A stretch of 64,000 bases of DNA from Paraliobacillus sp044383835. Its GTDB lineage: Bacteria; Bacillota; Bacilli; Bacillales; Amphibacillaceae. A program made the translations under genes and the position numbers. The first letter of the stretch is position 1, and the number at the start of each line of letters is the position of its first letter. Below, piece after piece: positions 23,655 to 32,190 of the stretch. The stretch covers positions 86,415 to 150,414 of the forward strand of contig NZ_JBISEP010000004.1 in assembly GCF_044383835.1 (NCBI RefSeq). Reading direction: 5' to 3'. Under the pieces are notes generated by a model. It had not been told where the DNA came from, did no database searches, and worked only from the letters and a program-made list of their open reading frames with translations.

Positions 23655-26072
23655 TTGTCATTCTTACATATAGCAATTATAGCCCCTTTTTTATTTGCGC
23701 TAATAATCCCGTTTTTTTATAAAAAAATTTCAACCATTCATACGGGGTGGTTCGTGCTAGTTTTACCGACTGTGTTATTTGTTTATTTATTTACATTTAT
23801 TCCAACAATGGCAGATGGTGGGGTAGTAACACATCTTCTGAATTGGGTCCCGTCTTTAGGGATTAATTTCAATATCCATTTAGATGGTTTAGCATTATTA
23901 TTTGCATTATTAATCACTGGTATTGGTGTCTTAGTTGTTTTATATTCTATCTTCTACCTGGATAAAAACAAAGAATCACTACATAATTTTTATTTTTACT
24001 TATTAATGTTTATGGGAGCAATGTTAGGTGTAGTTCTTTCTGGGAACTTAATGGTTTTATATGTGTTTTGGGAGCTAACTAGCCTTTCGTCAGCGTTACT
24101 CATCGGATATTGGTACGATCGGGAAAAATCTCGTTATGGTGCTCAAAAGTCGATGTTAATTACAGTCTCAGGCGGTTTTGCAATGCTTGCTGGTTTTTCT
24201 TTACTTTATGTAATGACTGGCACATTTACTATAACTGAGATCATTGCACAAGCTAGTGTTGTTGCTGAAAGCAGCTTATTCGTTCCTGCAATGTTGTTAG
24301 TCTTAGCAGGTGCATTTACAAAATCAGCACAGTTTCCGTTTCATATTTGGTTACCTGATGCAATGGAGGCCCCGACACCCGTAAGTGCTTATCTACACTC
24401 TGCCACGATGGTGAAGGCAGGTATTTATTTGGTTGCTCGTCTAAGTCCTGTGTTTTCTGGTTCATCTGAGTGGTTTTGGCTTGTCTCAGGATTTGGGTTG
24501 TTCACATTACTATGGGGATCCTTTAATGCCGTACGACAAACAGATTTAAAATCAATCTTAGCTTATTCAACAATTAGCCAACTAGGTATGATAATGAGTA
24601 TGCTCGGTGTAGGATCTGCCGCAGCCTTTTATGGCTATAAAGCTGGATTTACTGCTGCGACGATAGCTGCGGTTTTCCATTTGATTAACCATTCTACCTT
24701 TAAGGGTAGTTTGTTCATGGTTGCAGGTATTGTCGACCATGAAACGGGAACAAGAGATATTCGGAAACTTGGTGGATTAATGACTTTTATGCCGATTACG
24801 TTCACGATTGCCGTTATCGGTGCCTTTTCCATGGCAGGAATTTATCCGTTCAATGGGTTCTTGAGTAAGGAAATGTTCTTAGAAAGCATGTTGCATGCAA
24901 CAGATATTACTAGCTTCAATATGCAGTCGCTTGGGGTGTTATTCCCAGTCATTGCATGGGTTGCAAGTGTATTCACATTTGTTTATAGTATGATACTTGT
25001 ATTTAAAACGTTTAGAGGAAATTATCAACCAGAAAAACTGGAGAAAAAACCACACGAAGCACCTATTGGTATGTTAATACCACCGATTATATTAGCAAGC
25101 CTTGTTGTATTTTTTGGTTTTTTCCCAAATGTACTATCAAATACGATTATCGAACCAGCAGTGAAGGCAATCTATCCTGCATCATTAACTGGAATAGACA
25201 ACTTTGATATTCATATTAAGGCGTGGCATGGTTTTAATTTTCCACCATTGTACATGACGCTTACTATTATTGCAGTTGGTATAGTGATGTATTTAACATT
25301 AGCTAAATGGAAAAAGATCTATGCGTTTTTACGTTTGCATAAAAAAGATCCGATTAATTATATATATGACGGTTTCTTAGACAAATTAGTTTCGGGTTCA
25401 GCTAAAGTAACCAATTTTCAAATGACAGGGTTACTTCGTGATTACTTCGTTTACATGAATGTATTCTTAATTGCTTTAGGATTCTATACGTTATATCATT
25501 TCAATGCATTTGCTATTGATACAGCAAATGTTGCGCCGATACCGATCTACGTATGGCTACTTGTAGGCGTAATCGCTGCTGCTGCACTTGTAGTGCCATT
25601 CATTAACAATCGTGTTGCAGCGATTATCTCTGTTGGGTTTGTAGGTTTTCTCGTTGCGTTATTCTTCGTTATGTTCCATGCGCCCGATCTTGCATTAACC
25701 CAATTGCTTGTCGAAACAGTAACAACAGCATTATTCTTGTTATGTTTTTATCATTTGCCAGAGTTGCGAAAAGAGAAGTCCAAGCCAACTTTTAAATGGG
25801 TGAATGTGTTCATTTCTTTAGGCGTGGGTTCATTGGTAACAACGATGGCACTTAGTGCAATGGAATTTGGAAATAAAAAACCATTTGAGGCTATTTCTAA
25901 TTACTTCATTGAAAATTCACATGACCTCGGTGGCGGTGATAACGTCGTTAACGTTATTTTAGTTGATTTTCGTGGAATGGATACAATGTTGGAAATCCTT
26001 GTGCTAGGTATCGCGGCACTAGGTGTTGTAACTTTAATCAAATTAAGAATGAACGGAAAGGAAGATGTATAA
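23655..26072 (+). CDS. mrpA: Mrp Na+/H+ antiporter subunit A
   Basis: Largest subunit of the multi-subunit Na+/H+ antiporter that expels sodium and holds cytoplasmic pH; related to NuoL/ND5 of respiratory complex I. About 805 residues, some 20 membrane helices, with the N-terminal proton-antiporter domain (KSAQFPFHIWLPDAMEAPTPVS in outline) and the C-terminal MrpA-only extension containing the MbhD/MbhE-like parts (APDLALTQLLVETVTTALFLL). The start is TTG 23655 after GGAGG (23641-23645), giving MSFLHIAIIAPFLFALIIPF as in B. subtilis. It heads seven abutting genes in the order A-G. Confidence 0.96.
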   Translation: MSFLHIAIIAPFLFALIIPFFYKKISTIHTGWFVLVLPTVLFVYLFTFIPTMADGGVVTHLLNWVPSLGINFNIHLDGLALLFALLITGIGVLVVLYSIFYLDKNKESLHNFYFYLLMFMGAMLGVVLSGNLMVLYVFWELTSLSSALLIGYWYDREKSRYGAQKSMLITVSGGFAMLAGFSLLYVMTGTFTITEIIAQASVVAESSLFVPAMLLVLAGAFTKSAQFPFHIWLPDAMEAPTPVSAYLHSATMVKAGIYLVARLSPVFSGSSEWFWLVSGFGLFTLLWGSFNAVRQTDLKSILAYSTISQLGMIMSMLGVGSAAAFYGYKAGFTAATIAAVFHLINHSTFKGSLFMVAGIVDHETGTRDIRKLGGLMTFMPITFTIAVIGAFSMAGIYPFNGFLSKEMFLESMLHATDITSFNMQSLGVLFPVIAWVASVFTFVYSMILVFKTFRGNYQPEKLEKKPHEAPIGMLIPPIILASLVVFFGFFPNVLSNTIIEPAVKAIYPASLTGIDNFDIHIKAWHGFNFPPLYMTLTIIAVGIVMYLTLAKWKKIYAFLRLHKKDPINYIYDGFLDKLVSGSAKVTNFQMTGLLRDYFVYMNVFLIALGFYTLYHFNAFAIDTANVAPIPIYVWLLVGVIAAAALVVPFINNRVAAIISVGFVGFLVALFFVMFHAPDLALTQLLVETVTTALFLLCFYHLPELRKEKSKPTFKWVNVFISLGVGSLVTTMALSAMEFGNKKPFEAISNYFIENSHDLGGGDNVVNVILVDFRGMDTMLEILVLGIAALGVVTLIKLRMNGKEDV

Positions 26073-26495
26073 ATGAAGAATAATCTATCGTTGCATACTA
26101 TTGCTCGAATTGCAGTTTTTATCATTCTTTCCTTTTCCATATATTTATTGTTTGCGGGTCATAATAATCCTGGGGGAGGATTTATTGGTGCATTAATGGC
26201 GGCAGCATCCATTGTTCTTTTATATATCAGTTTCGATTTAAAGACGATTAAATCGGTGCTCCCATTTTATTATCCTTATTTTATAGCTACTGGTTTAATA
26301 CTAGCGATGGGAACTGGAGTAAGCAGTGTGTTTTTTGGTTACCCGTTCCTAACTCAGTTTTTTAAGTATGCAACTTTACCAATCTTAGGAGAGGTTGAGT
26401 TAACGACTGCATTGGTATTTGATATTGGTGTATTCATCGTCGTAATTGGAGTTGCTTTACTGATTATTACAACGATTGCGGAGGATGATGCGTAA
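26073..26495 (+). CDS. mrpB: Mrp antiporter subunit B
   Basis: A 140-residue membrane subunit, four helices, with the family signature HNNPGGGFIGALMAAAS. It begins on the base after the mrpA stop, and its stop overlaps the mrpC start by one base. Required for assembly of the antiporter in related bacteria. Confidence 0.95.
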   Translation: MKNNLSLHTIARIAVFIILSFSIYLLFAGHNNPGGGFIGALMAAASIVLLYISFDLKTIKSVLPFYYPYFIATGLILAMGTGVSSVFFGYPFLTQFFKYATLPILGEVELTTALVFDIGVFIVVIGVALLIITTIAEDDA

Positions 26496-26833
26496 TGGAA
26501 ATTTTGATTGCTGTTTTAATTGGTATCTTGTTCTCGGTTGCAACGTATTTAATATTAACGAAAAGCTTATTTCGAGTTGTACTTGGAACAGTATTACTAT
26601 CCCATGGTGCACACCTCCTTATTTTGACGATGGGTGGTTTAGGCGGAGGGTCTGCGCCATTGTTAGGTGAAGAAGCTGCTAGCTATACAGATCCTTTACC
26701 CCAAGCGTTAATATTAACTGCAATTGTTATAAGCTTTGGTATGACTGCGTTATTATTAGTAATGACCTATCGAACGTATAAAGTACATCAGACAGATGAT
26801 TTAGATCAATTAAGGGGAAGATCAGATGAGTAA
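26495..26833 (+). CDS. mrpC: Mrp antiporter subunit C (NuoK-like)
   Basis: A 112-residue subunit with three membrane helices, homologous to NuoK. The conserved segment SHGAHLLILTMGGL and the PLPQALILTAIVISFGMTALLL stretch identify it. It overlaps mrpD by 8 bases. Confidence 0.95.
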   Translation: MEILIAVLIGILFSVATYLILTKSLFRVVLGTVLLSHGAHLLILTMGGLGGGSAPLLGEEAASYTDPLPQALILTAIVISFGMTALLLVMTYRTYKVHQTDDLDQLRGRSDE

Positions 26834-28316
26834 CTTTTTAACGCTACCAATATTATTACCGATGTTCATCGGAACTATATTGATTTTTCTAGCAAAAAAA
26901 CATAGGATTCAACGAATAATAGCAGGGGTCAGTAGCTTAGTGTTATTGGGCATCGCTCTCTATTTAGCATATGCTGTATATCAATCTCCAGATCAAATAA
27001 TTAGTTTAGAAGTTGGAGACTGGCCAGCACCGTTTGGCATTGTATTAGTAGCAGATATGTTCGCTACTATGATGGTTATCTTATCAAGTATTGTAGGAGC
27101 GGTTTGTTTATTTTTCGCTTTTAAAACGATTCATAGTGACCGTGAAAAATTTTACTTCTACCCTTTCTACTTTTATTTGCTTACAGGTGTGAATGGTGCA
27201 TTTTTGACAGGAGATTTATTTAATCTATTTGTATTCTTTGAAGTAATGCTAATTTCATCTTATGTTTTGATTGTGCATGGTGGAACTGGCTATCAATTAC
27301 GAGAATCTTTTAAATATGTAGTAATGAATATGGTTGCTTCTGCATTCTTCCTTGTCGCTTTAGCATATCTATACGCTACTACTGGAACGTTGAATATGGC
27401 ACATTTAGGTGAGCGTGTCGCTGCACTTGGTCAAGAAGGTATTCTAAATGGTATTGCGATTATTTTCTTGTTTGTCTTTGGTGCAAAAGGTGCATTGTTT
27501 CCTTTATACTTTTGGCTGCCGAAATCATATTACGGCCCACCAGCTGCGATATCTGCACTATTTGGTGGATTGTTAACGAAGGTCGGTATTTATGCGATTA
27601 TCCGAACATTCACTTTAATTTTTGTTCATAATCCATCTTTTACACATACTATTATTTTATTTTTAGCAGCTGCAACGATGTTCTTTGGCGTATTAGGAGC
27701 TGTGTCACAATTTGACTTCAAACGCATCTTATCGTATCACATTATTAGTCAGGTTGGATACATGGTGATGGGGCTAGGTGTCTTTTCTCCACTAGCGATT
27801 GCAGGTGCAATCTATTACATAGCCCACCATATTATTGTAAAATCAGCTTTATTTCTTTTTGCGGGTGCAACAGAAAAAATTACCGGGACAACAGATTTGA
27901 AGAAAATGGGTGGATTATTAAAAACACACCCATGGCTCGGCTGGTTATTCTTCATATCTGCTATGTCTTTAGCTGGTATACCACCATTAAGTGGTTTCTT
28001 TAGTAAGTTTGCATTAATATTGGCAGCTATAAGAGAACAAGATTATTTCATTGTAGCTGTAGCACTTGTAGTAGGTGTGTTAACTCTCTTCTCCATGATG
28101 AAAATATTTATGTACGCTTTCTGGCGTGAGCCAATAATTAAAGAAGAAGATATTGATAAAAAAGAAATGTTTGGATTACTAAGACCTATTATACCGTTAG
28201 TAGTATTGACAATAGGTTTAGGAATTCTTGCAGAACCCATTTTTACTTATTCTTTAGGAGTTGCTGACCAAATTCTTGATCCAGCAAATTATATCCAGGC
28301 TGTATTAGGTAAATAA
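26826..28316 (+). CDS. mrpD: Mrp antiporter subunit D (NuoN/L-like)
   Basis: A 496-residue, roughly 14-helix subunit homologous to the proton-pumping subunits of complex I. Visible landmarks are the helix with the key Glu (FFEVMLISSYVLIVHGG), the Lys in FGAKGALFPLYFWLPKSYYGPPA, and SGFFSKFALI near the end. The 93-base gap to mrpE is the only break in the otherwise overlapping operon. Confidence 0.95.
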   Translation: MSNFLTLPILLPMFIGTILIFLAKKHRIQRIIAGVSSLVLLGIALYLAYAVYQSPDQIISLEVGDWPAPFGIVLVADMFATMMVILSSIVGAVCLFFAFKTIHSDREKFYFYPFYFYLLTGVNGAFLTGDLFNLFVFFEVMLISSYVLIVHGGTGYQLRESFKYVVMNMVASAFFLVALAYLYATTGTLNMAHLGERVAALGQEGILNGIAIIFLFVFGAKGALFPLYFWLPKSYYGPPAAISALFGGLLTKVGIYAIIRTFTLIFVHNPSFTHTIILFLAAATMFFGVLGAVSQFDFKRILSYHIISQVGYMVMGLGVFSPLAIAGAIYYIAHHIIVKSALFLFAGATEKITGTTDLKKMGGLLKTHPWLGWLFFISAMSLAGIPPLSGFFSKFALILAAIREQDYFIVAVALVVGVLTLFSMMKIFMYAFWREPIIKEEDIDKKEMFGLLRPIIPLVVLTIGLGILAEPIFTYSLGVADQILDPANYIQAVLGK

Positions 28317-28409
28317 GTAAATCAATCGAAAAAAATTTGTAATACAAAAAAGCTTTCATCATCATTTATATACTGAAATGCTGGGCTTTTCTAATAAAGG
28401 GGTAGTGCT

Positions 28410-28886
28410 ATGGCTTTGCAAATTTTATTAAACTTAAGTTTAGCTCTTATTTGGATGTTATTATCTAACGAATATTCATTTGGAACATTTTTAGTAGGAT
28501 ACTTTCTTGGTGTAGTATTATTATATCTGTTCCGAAGCTTCCTTAAAGTGGATATTTATTTTTCCAAGGTAGTTGCTTTTGCTAAATTAGTAGTAGTTTT
28601 TATCAAAGAGATGATCATTGCAAATATAAATGTAGCTAAAATTGTATTATCTCCTAAAATGACTGCTAAACCTGGTATTATTGCATATCCAACTGAATTA
28701 AAATCTGGTATTGAAGTGACATTACTTGCCAGTTTAATTACGTTGACACCAGGTACACTCGTCATGTCTTTTTCAGATGATCAAAAAGTATTGTACATCC
28801 ATACACTTGATATTGATAATAAAGAGGCTGTTATTGCAGGAATAAAAGAAACATTTGAAAAAGGAATTTCGGAGGTGACTGATTAA
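28410..28886 (+). CDS. mrpE: Mrp antiporter subunit E
   Basis: A 158-residue subunit with two to three membrane helices in the N-terminal half and a small soluble tail (LASLITLTPGTLVMSFSDD signature). ATG 28410 behind GGGGTAG. The 93 bases before it contain an imperfect stem but no clear promoter. It overlaps mrpF by one base. Confidence 0.94.
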   Translation: MALQILLNLSLALIWMLLSNEYSFGTFLVGYFLGVVLLYLFRSFLKVDIYFSKVVAFAKLVVVFIKEMIIANINVAKIVLSPKMTAKPGIIAYPTELKSGIEVTLLASLITLTPGTLVMSFSDDQKVLYIHTLDIDNKEAVIAGIKETFEKGISEVTD

Positions 28887-29167
28887 TGCTTGATACGGTT
28901 GCTTGGATAGTGTTAATTATATTATCGGTTGCTATTCTCCTCTGTTTTGTTCGAATGATAAAAGGACCAACGATGTTTGATCGCATTGTAGCACTAGATT
29001 TGTTAGGCATAACGATGATTGGATTCGTTGGAATGCTTATGATCATTCAAAATACACTTATTTATACGGAAATTTTACTTGTAATAGGGATTTTATCGTT
29101 CGTTGGGACAGTAGCATTATCTAAATATATGGAAGGAGGGGTTGTCATTGACCGAGATAGTGATTAG
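28886..29167 (+). CDS. mrpF: Mrp antiporter subunit F
   Basis: A 93-residue, three-helix subunit with the typical core RMIKGPTMFDRIVALDLLG. It overlaps both neighbours (1 base with mrpE, 26 bases with mrpG). Confidence 0.94.
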   Translation: MLDTVAWIVLIILSVAILLCFVRMIKGPTMFDRIVALDLLGITMIGFVGMLMIIQNTLIYTEILLVIGILSFVGTVALSKYMEGGVVIDRDSD

Positions 29168-29501
29168 TTTTTTTGTTTTAGTTGGTGCATTATTTACATT
29201 GCTAGGTGCTGTTGCAATTATTCGTTTGCCAGACACTTATACAAGAGTAAATGCTGCAACGAAAGCATCGACGTTTGGAGTTATTGGCTCAATGATTGGC
29301 CTCTTTATCTTTTTTGCATATACACATGGTCAAGTGAGTGGTAAAGTTATTCTTACAATTGTTTTTGTATTTATTACTGCACCAATTGGTGGCTTTATGA
29401 TGGCAAGATCAGCCTATCATGCTGGTGTGCGAATTTGGGATAATAGTGTTCGAGATGACCTTAAAGAAGATATGAAAAAACAAACAAATGAATCTCAGTA
29501 A
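29142..29501 (+). CDS. mrpG: Mrp antiporter subunit G
   Basis: A 119-residue, three-helix subunit with IIRLPDTYTRVNAATKASTFG, the MnhG/PhaG signature. It begins inside mrpF, at TTG 29142 or possibly at TTG 29148 with GGAGGGG close by. It ends the antiporter operon; two terminators follow. Confidence 0.93.
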   Translation: MSLTEIVISFFVLVGALFTLLGAVAIIRLPDTYTRVNAATKASTFGVIGSMIGLFIFFAYTHGQVSGKVILTIVFVFITAPIGGFMMARSAYHAGVRIWDNSVRDDLKEDMKKQTNESQ

Positions 29502-29505
29502 TAGC

Positions 29506-29551
29506 AAAAACTGCTTAAATAGTTATAGCAACTTTTTAAGCAGTTTTTTTT
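29506..29551 (+). terminator. Terminator of the mrp operon
   Basis: AAAAACTGCTTAAA pairs with TTTAAGCAGTTTTT and is followed by a T-run, 5 bases after the mrpG stop. Confidence 0.85.
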
Positions 29552-29564
29552 GGTTGTACAATAT

Positions 29565-29603
29565 ATGACGTTAGTGAGTAAAAAACTCACTAACGTCATT
29601 TTT
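29565..29603. terminator. Second strong terminator hairpin
   Basis: ATGACGTTAGTGAGT (29565-29579) and ACTCACTAACGTCAT (29585-29599) form a perfect 15-bp stem followed by TTTTT. With the previous hairpin it makes a double stop after mrp. Confidence 0.85.
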
Positions 29604-29672
29604 AAATTTAACATTGAAGTGATGGTGAAATTTTTACTTAACATCTATAAAAGAAGAGGAATAATTTTTGTT

Positions 29673-29719
29673 GCGCTGCGGAAATAGGCTTGCTTTCCGC
29701 GGGCACGGCCTCAGCTAAC
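29673..29719 (+). repeat. GC-rich dispersed repeat fragment
   Basis: GCGGAAA (29678-29684) and TTTCCGC (29694-29700) form a stem, followed by GGGCACGGCCTCAGC. This type of GC-rich intergenic segment recurs in Bacillaceae genomes, and part of the element at 20090-20120 (GCTGCGGAAA..TTTCC) resembles it. Confidence 0.5.
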
Positions 29720-29786
29720 TTGGTAAAGTAATGGTGTAAGAGTGTCTATTAAATTGGGTTTCAATCATTCGTAGCGAAAACAGAGC

Positions 29787-30150
29787 AGGAGTGTTCGATA
29801 AATCGAGTTTATCGATCGTTTGAGGCTAGAAAATCGGGAGGAGTGTTCGAAAAATCGAGTTTATCGATCGTTTGGGCCCAGAAAATCGGGTGGAGTGTTT
29901 GATAAATCGAGTTTATCGATCGTTTGAGACCAGAAAATTGTGTGATGTGTTCGAAAAATCGAGTTTATCGATCGTTTGGGCCCAGAAAATTGTGTGATGT
30001 GTTTGATAAATCGAGTTTATCGATCGTTTGGGCCCAGAAAATGGGGTGGAGTGTTCGAAAAATCGAGTTTATCGATCGTTTGAGACCAAAAAATCGGGTG
30101 GAGTATTCGAAAAATCGAGTTTATCGTTCATTTGGGCCAGAATATTCGTC
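29787..30150 (+). repeat. Seven tandem copies of a 52-bp repeat
   Basis: Units start at 29787, 29839, 29891, 29943, 29995, 30047 and 30099. Each has the core ATCGAGTTTATCGATCGTTT and most positions are identical. Some units carry GATAAA-TCGAG-TTTATC, a small perfect stem; others have GAAAAA in place of GATAAA, which breaks it. The two forms alternate through units 1-6. There are no unique spacers, so this is a satellite, not a CRISPR. Open frames across it are artefacts of the repeat. Confidence 0.92.
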
Positions 30151-30329
30151 CAAGTGTTCAATACAATGGATTTAATAAACACTCTTGAAAGTAAAACTAG
30201 TGAAAATGTCTGTTAAACATTATTTATAATATAAGTTTAATAAAAGAGATCGTGGAGTGAAAATCACACCACCACATTTTACAGAGAACTTAATTTTTTT
30301 GCTCATATTGGTGTTGAAATCAGGCTCAT

Positions 30330-30440
30330 TTGAAAAAAACGCAAACAAATAAGCCCTTAAATATTTTAAAACTCCGACTAGCAGAAGGAGAAATTTCAGA
30401 AGAAGAGTACGAGCGTTTAAAAAATAAATTAGACGAATAG
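30330..30440 (+). pseudogene. SHOCT-domain fragment
   Basis: A 36-codon frame from TTG to TAG contains LNILKLRLAEGEISEEEYERL, a SHOCT domain, normally the C-terminal end of a larger protein. There is no good ribosome site, and a stop lies just upstream. It is probably the remnant of a longer gene, though tiny SHOCT proteins do exist. Confidence 0.4.
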
Positions 30441-30537
30441 ACCACTTTTATAGCTTTTTCATTCTTGATGATAGTATATTATCTAATATAGTAATGTTAT
30501 TTATTTGATTGGGCATAAATTATTTGAGTTTTACCTC

Positions 30538-30566
30538 TTGACAAAATACCTATCGGGGTATATATT
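30538..30566 (+). promoter_or_regulatory. Promoter with CstR-type operator 1
   Basis: TTGACA (30538-30543), 17 bases, TATATT (30561-30566). The spacer contains ATACC-TATCGG-GGTAT (30546-30561), the form bound by CsoR/CstR-family repressors. Repression by occlusion is expected, with release by persulfide if the repressor is CstR. Confidence 0.8.
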
Positions 30567-30572
30567 TAAAGC

Positions 30573-30600
30573 AAGCTGTTTAAAACAGTTTATTTTTTAG
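30573..30600 (+). promoter_or_regulatory. Possible attenuator hairpin in the leader
   Basis: CTGTTT-A-AAACAG (30576-30588) with AA/TT extension is followed by TTTATTTTTT. It lies between promoter 1 and operator 2 and could end part of the transcripts early. The stem is short. Confidence 0.35.
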
Positions 30601-30608
30601 GCATCTTT

Positions 30609-30624
30609 ATACCCGTATAGGTAT
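30609..30624 (+). promoter_or_regulatory. CstR-type operator 2
   Basis: ATACC-CGTATA-GGTAT, 29 bases before the glutaredoxin start. Same half-sites and 6-base spacing as operator 1. Confidence 0.75.
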
Positions 30625-30652
30625 TAAAACTATTTAAATGGAGGATTATCAA

Positions 30653-30889
30653 ATGAATCAAATGAAAGTGTACACAACGACTTCATGTCCTTATTGTGTT
30701 ATGTTAAAAAATTATTTGTCAGATCAAAACATTCACTTTGAAGAGGTCAATGTTGAAAAAAAACCAGAAGCAATGCGCTATGTTGTTGAATCAACAGGTC
30801 AAATGGGCGTCCCTCAAACGGAAGTGAATGGAAAATGGGTTGTAGGGTTTGACCCAAACCAAATTATGGACGCATTGAAAAGTAATTAA
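30653..30889 (+). CDS. Glutaredoxin-like protein
   Basis: A 78-residue glutaredoxin with the dithiol motif CPYC (TTTSCPYCVMLKNYL) and the cis-Pro/TVP-equivalent GVPQTEVNGKWVVGFDP. It fits the NrdH/YtnI-like small glutaredoxins. Start ATG 30653, because GGAGGA (30640-30645) precedes it; the ATG at 30638 lies on the ribosome site. First gene of the operator-controlled sulfur module, so a role in reducing persulfides or mixed disulfides is likely but inferred. Confidence 0.9.
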   Translation: MNQMKVYTTTSCPYCVMLKNYLSDQNIHFEEVNVEKKPEAMRYVVESTGQMGVPQTEVNGKWVVGFDPNQIMDALKSN

Positions 30890-30983
30890 TCGATTAGGTG
30901 CTAGTACATGTTGTACACGCACCTACTTTTATGGGTGAATAATAAACAAAAGTGTTTGATAAGTATATAAAGGAGGATGCATG

Positions 30984-32111
30984 ATGACTATGAAAGCAAT
31001 GACACCAGGTCAAGTAACAAAAAAAATTATTAACAATGAAAAATTATTTATTTTAGATGTGAGAAATCAAGACGCTTTTGAAGATTGGAAAATAGAAGGA
31101 CATCAATTTGAGTATTTAAATATTCCATATTTTGAATTAATTGATGGAGTAGAAGATATTTTAGAGAAGTTACCTAGAGATAAAGATATTTTAGTTGTTT
31201 GTGCTAAGGAAGGCTCTTCGGTAATGGTTGCAGAAATGCTATTAGAAAAAGGATTAGATGTTTTTTACCTTGAAGGTGGAATGAAAGCGTGGAGTGAACA
31301 TTTAGAGCCAGTAAAAGTAGAAGACTTGAATGGTGGTGGGGAGCTATACCAATTTGTTCGTATTGGAAAAGGTTGTCTCTCTTATATGGTGATTTCAGAT
31401 GGAGAAGCAGCTGTTATTGATCCGGTTAGGATGGCAGATGTTTTCATTGATTTTGCCAAAGAAAAAAATGTAACAATAAAGCATGTTTTAGATACACATT
31501 TACATGCAGATCATATTTCTGGAGGTCGTTTAATTGCAGAAAAAACAGGTGCTCTTTATTGGTTACCACCAAAAGATGCAACAGAAGTAACTTACTCATT
31601 TGAGCCTTTAGAAGATAGTCAACTAATTCAAGTAGGTACATCAACAATTGATATACAGGCTTTATACACACCAGGTCATACAATTGGATCAACTTCTTTT
31701 ATTATTGATGATACTTACTTATTAACGGGTGATATATTGTTTATCGATTCTATTGGTCGACCTGACCTTGCAGGAAAAGCAGAAGATTGGGTTGGAGATT
31801 TAAGAAATAGTTTGTATTCCAAATATAAACAGCTTTCAAATGAATTAATGGTATTACCAGCACACTTTATGATTATTGATGAATTAAATGAGGATGGAAC
31901 AGTTGGTAAAAAACTAGGAGACCTATTTAATGAGAATCATGGTTTAAATGTAGATAATGAAAAAACATTTCGTCAAATGGTAACAGAAAATCTACCACCC
32001 CAGCCAAATGCGCACCAAGAAATTCGCGAGACAAACATGGGTAAGATCACACCAGATACAGACAAACAACGCGAAATGGAAATTGGTCCTAACCGTTGTG
32101 CAGTAAGGTAG
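30984..32111 (+). CDS. Rhodanese-persulfide dioxygenase fusion (CstB-like)
   Basis: A 375-residue protein of the CstB type, which oxidises low-molecular-weight persulfides to thiosulfate or sulfite. The N-terminal rhodanese domain (about 1-110) has its active Cys as C73 (VVCAKEGSS). The metallo-beta-lactamase domain (about 115-330) has the iron-binding THLHADHISGG and GHTIGS and the second-shell LLTGDILFIDSIGRPDL of persulfide dioxygenases. The tail ends in GPNRCAVR, with a Cys. S. aureus CstB is longer (444 aa) and ends in a rhodanese domain; here the only obvious rhodanese is at the front. ATG 30984 or 30981, behind AGGAGG. Confidence 0.88.
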   Translation: MTMKAMTPGQVTKKIINNEKLFILDVRNQDAFEDWKIEGHQFEYLNIPYFELIDGVEDILEKLPRDKDILVVCAKEGSSVMVAEMLLEKGLDVFYLEGGMKAWSEHLEPVKVEDLNGGGELYQFVRIGKGCLSYMVISDGEAAVIDPVRMADVFIDFAKEKNVTIKHVLDTHLHADHISGGRLIAEKTGALYWLPPKDATEVTYSFEPLEDSQLIQVGTSTIDIQALYTPGHTIGSTSFIIDDTYLLTGDILFIDSIGRPDLAGKAEDWVGDLRNSLYSKYKQLSNELMVLPAHFMIIDELNEDGTVGKKLGDLFNENHGLNVDNEKTFRQMVTENLPPQPNAHQEIRETNMGKITPDTDKQREMEIGPNRCAVR

Positions 32112-32190
32112 TACAAATAACTGCGTTAGAGAAGAGGATGTGTTGTCTCTTCTCTAACATTAAGGTAACGGGTATAGGAGTGAATAAAAG

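Noticed and set aside
29787..30150. Second CRISPR array
   Set aside because: Units are contiguous without unique spacers; a tandem repeat fits better.
29924..30216. Two overlapping open frames with repeated SSKNRVYRSFGP-like units
   Set aside because: They are translations of the 52-bp tandem repeat, with no ribosome site and no family.
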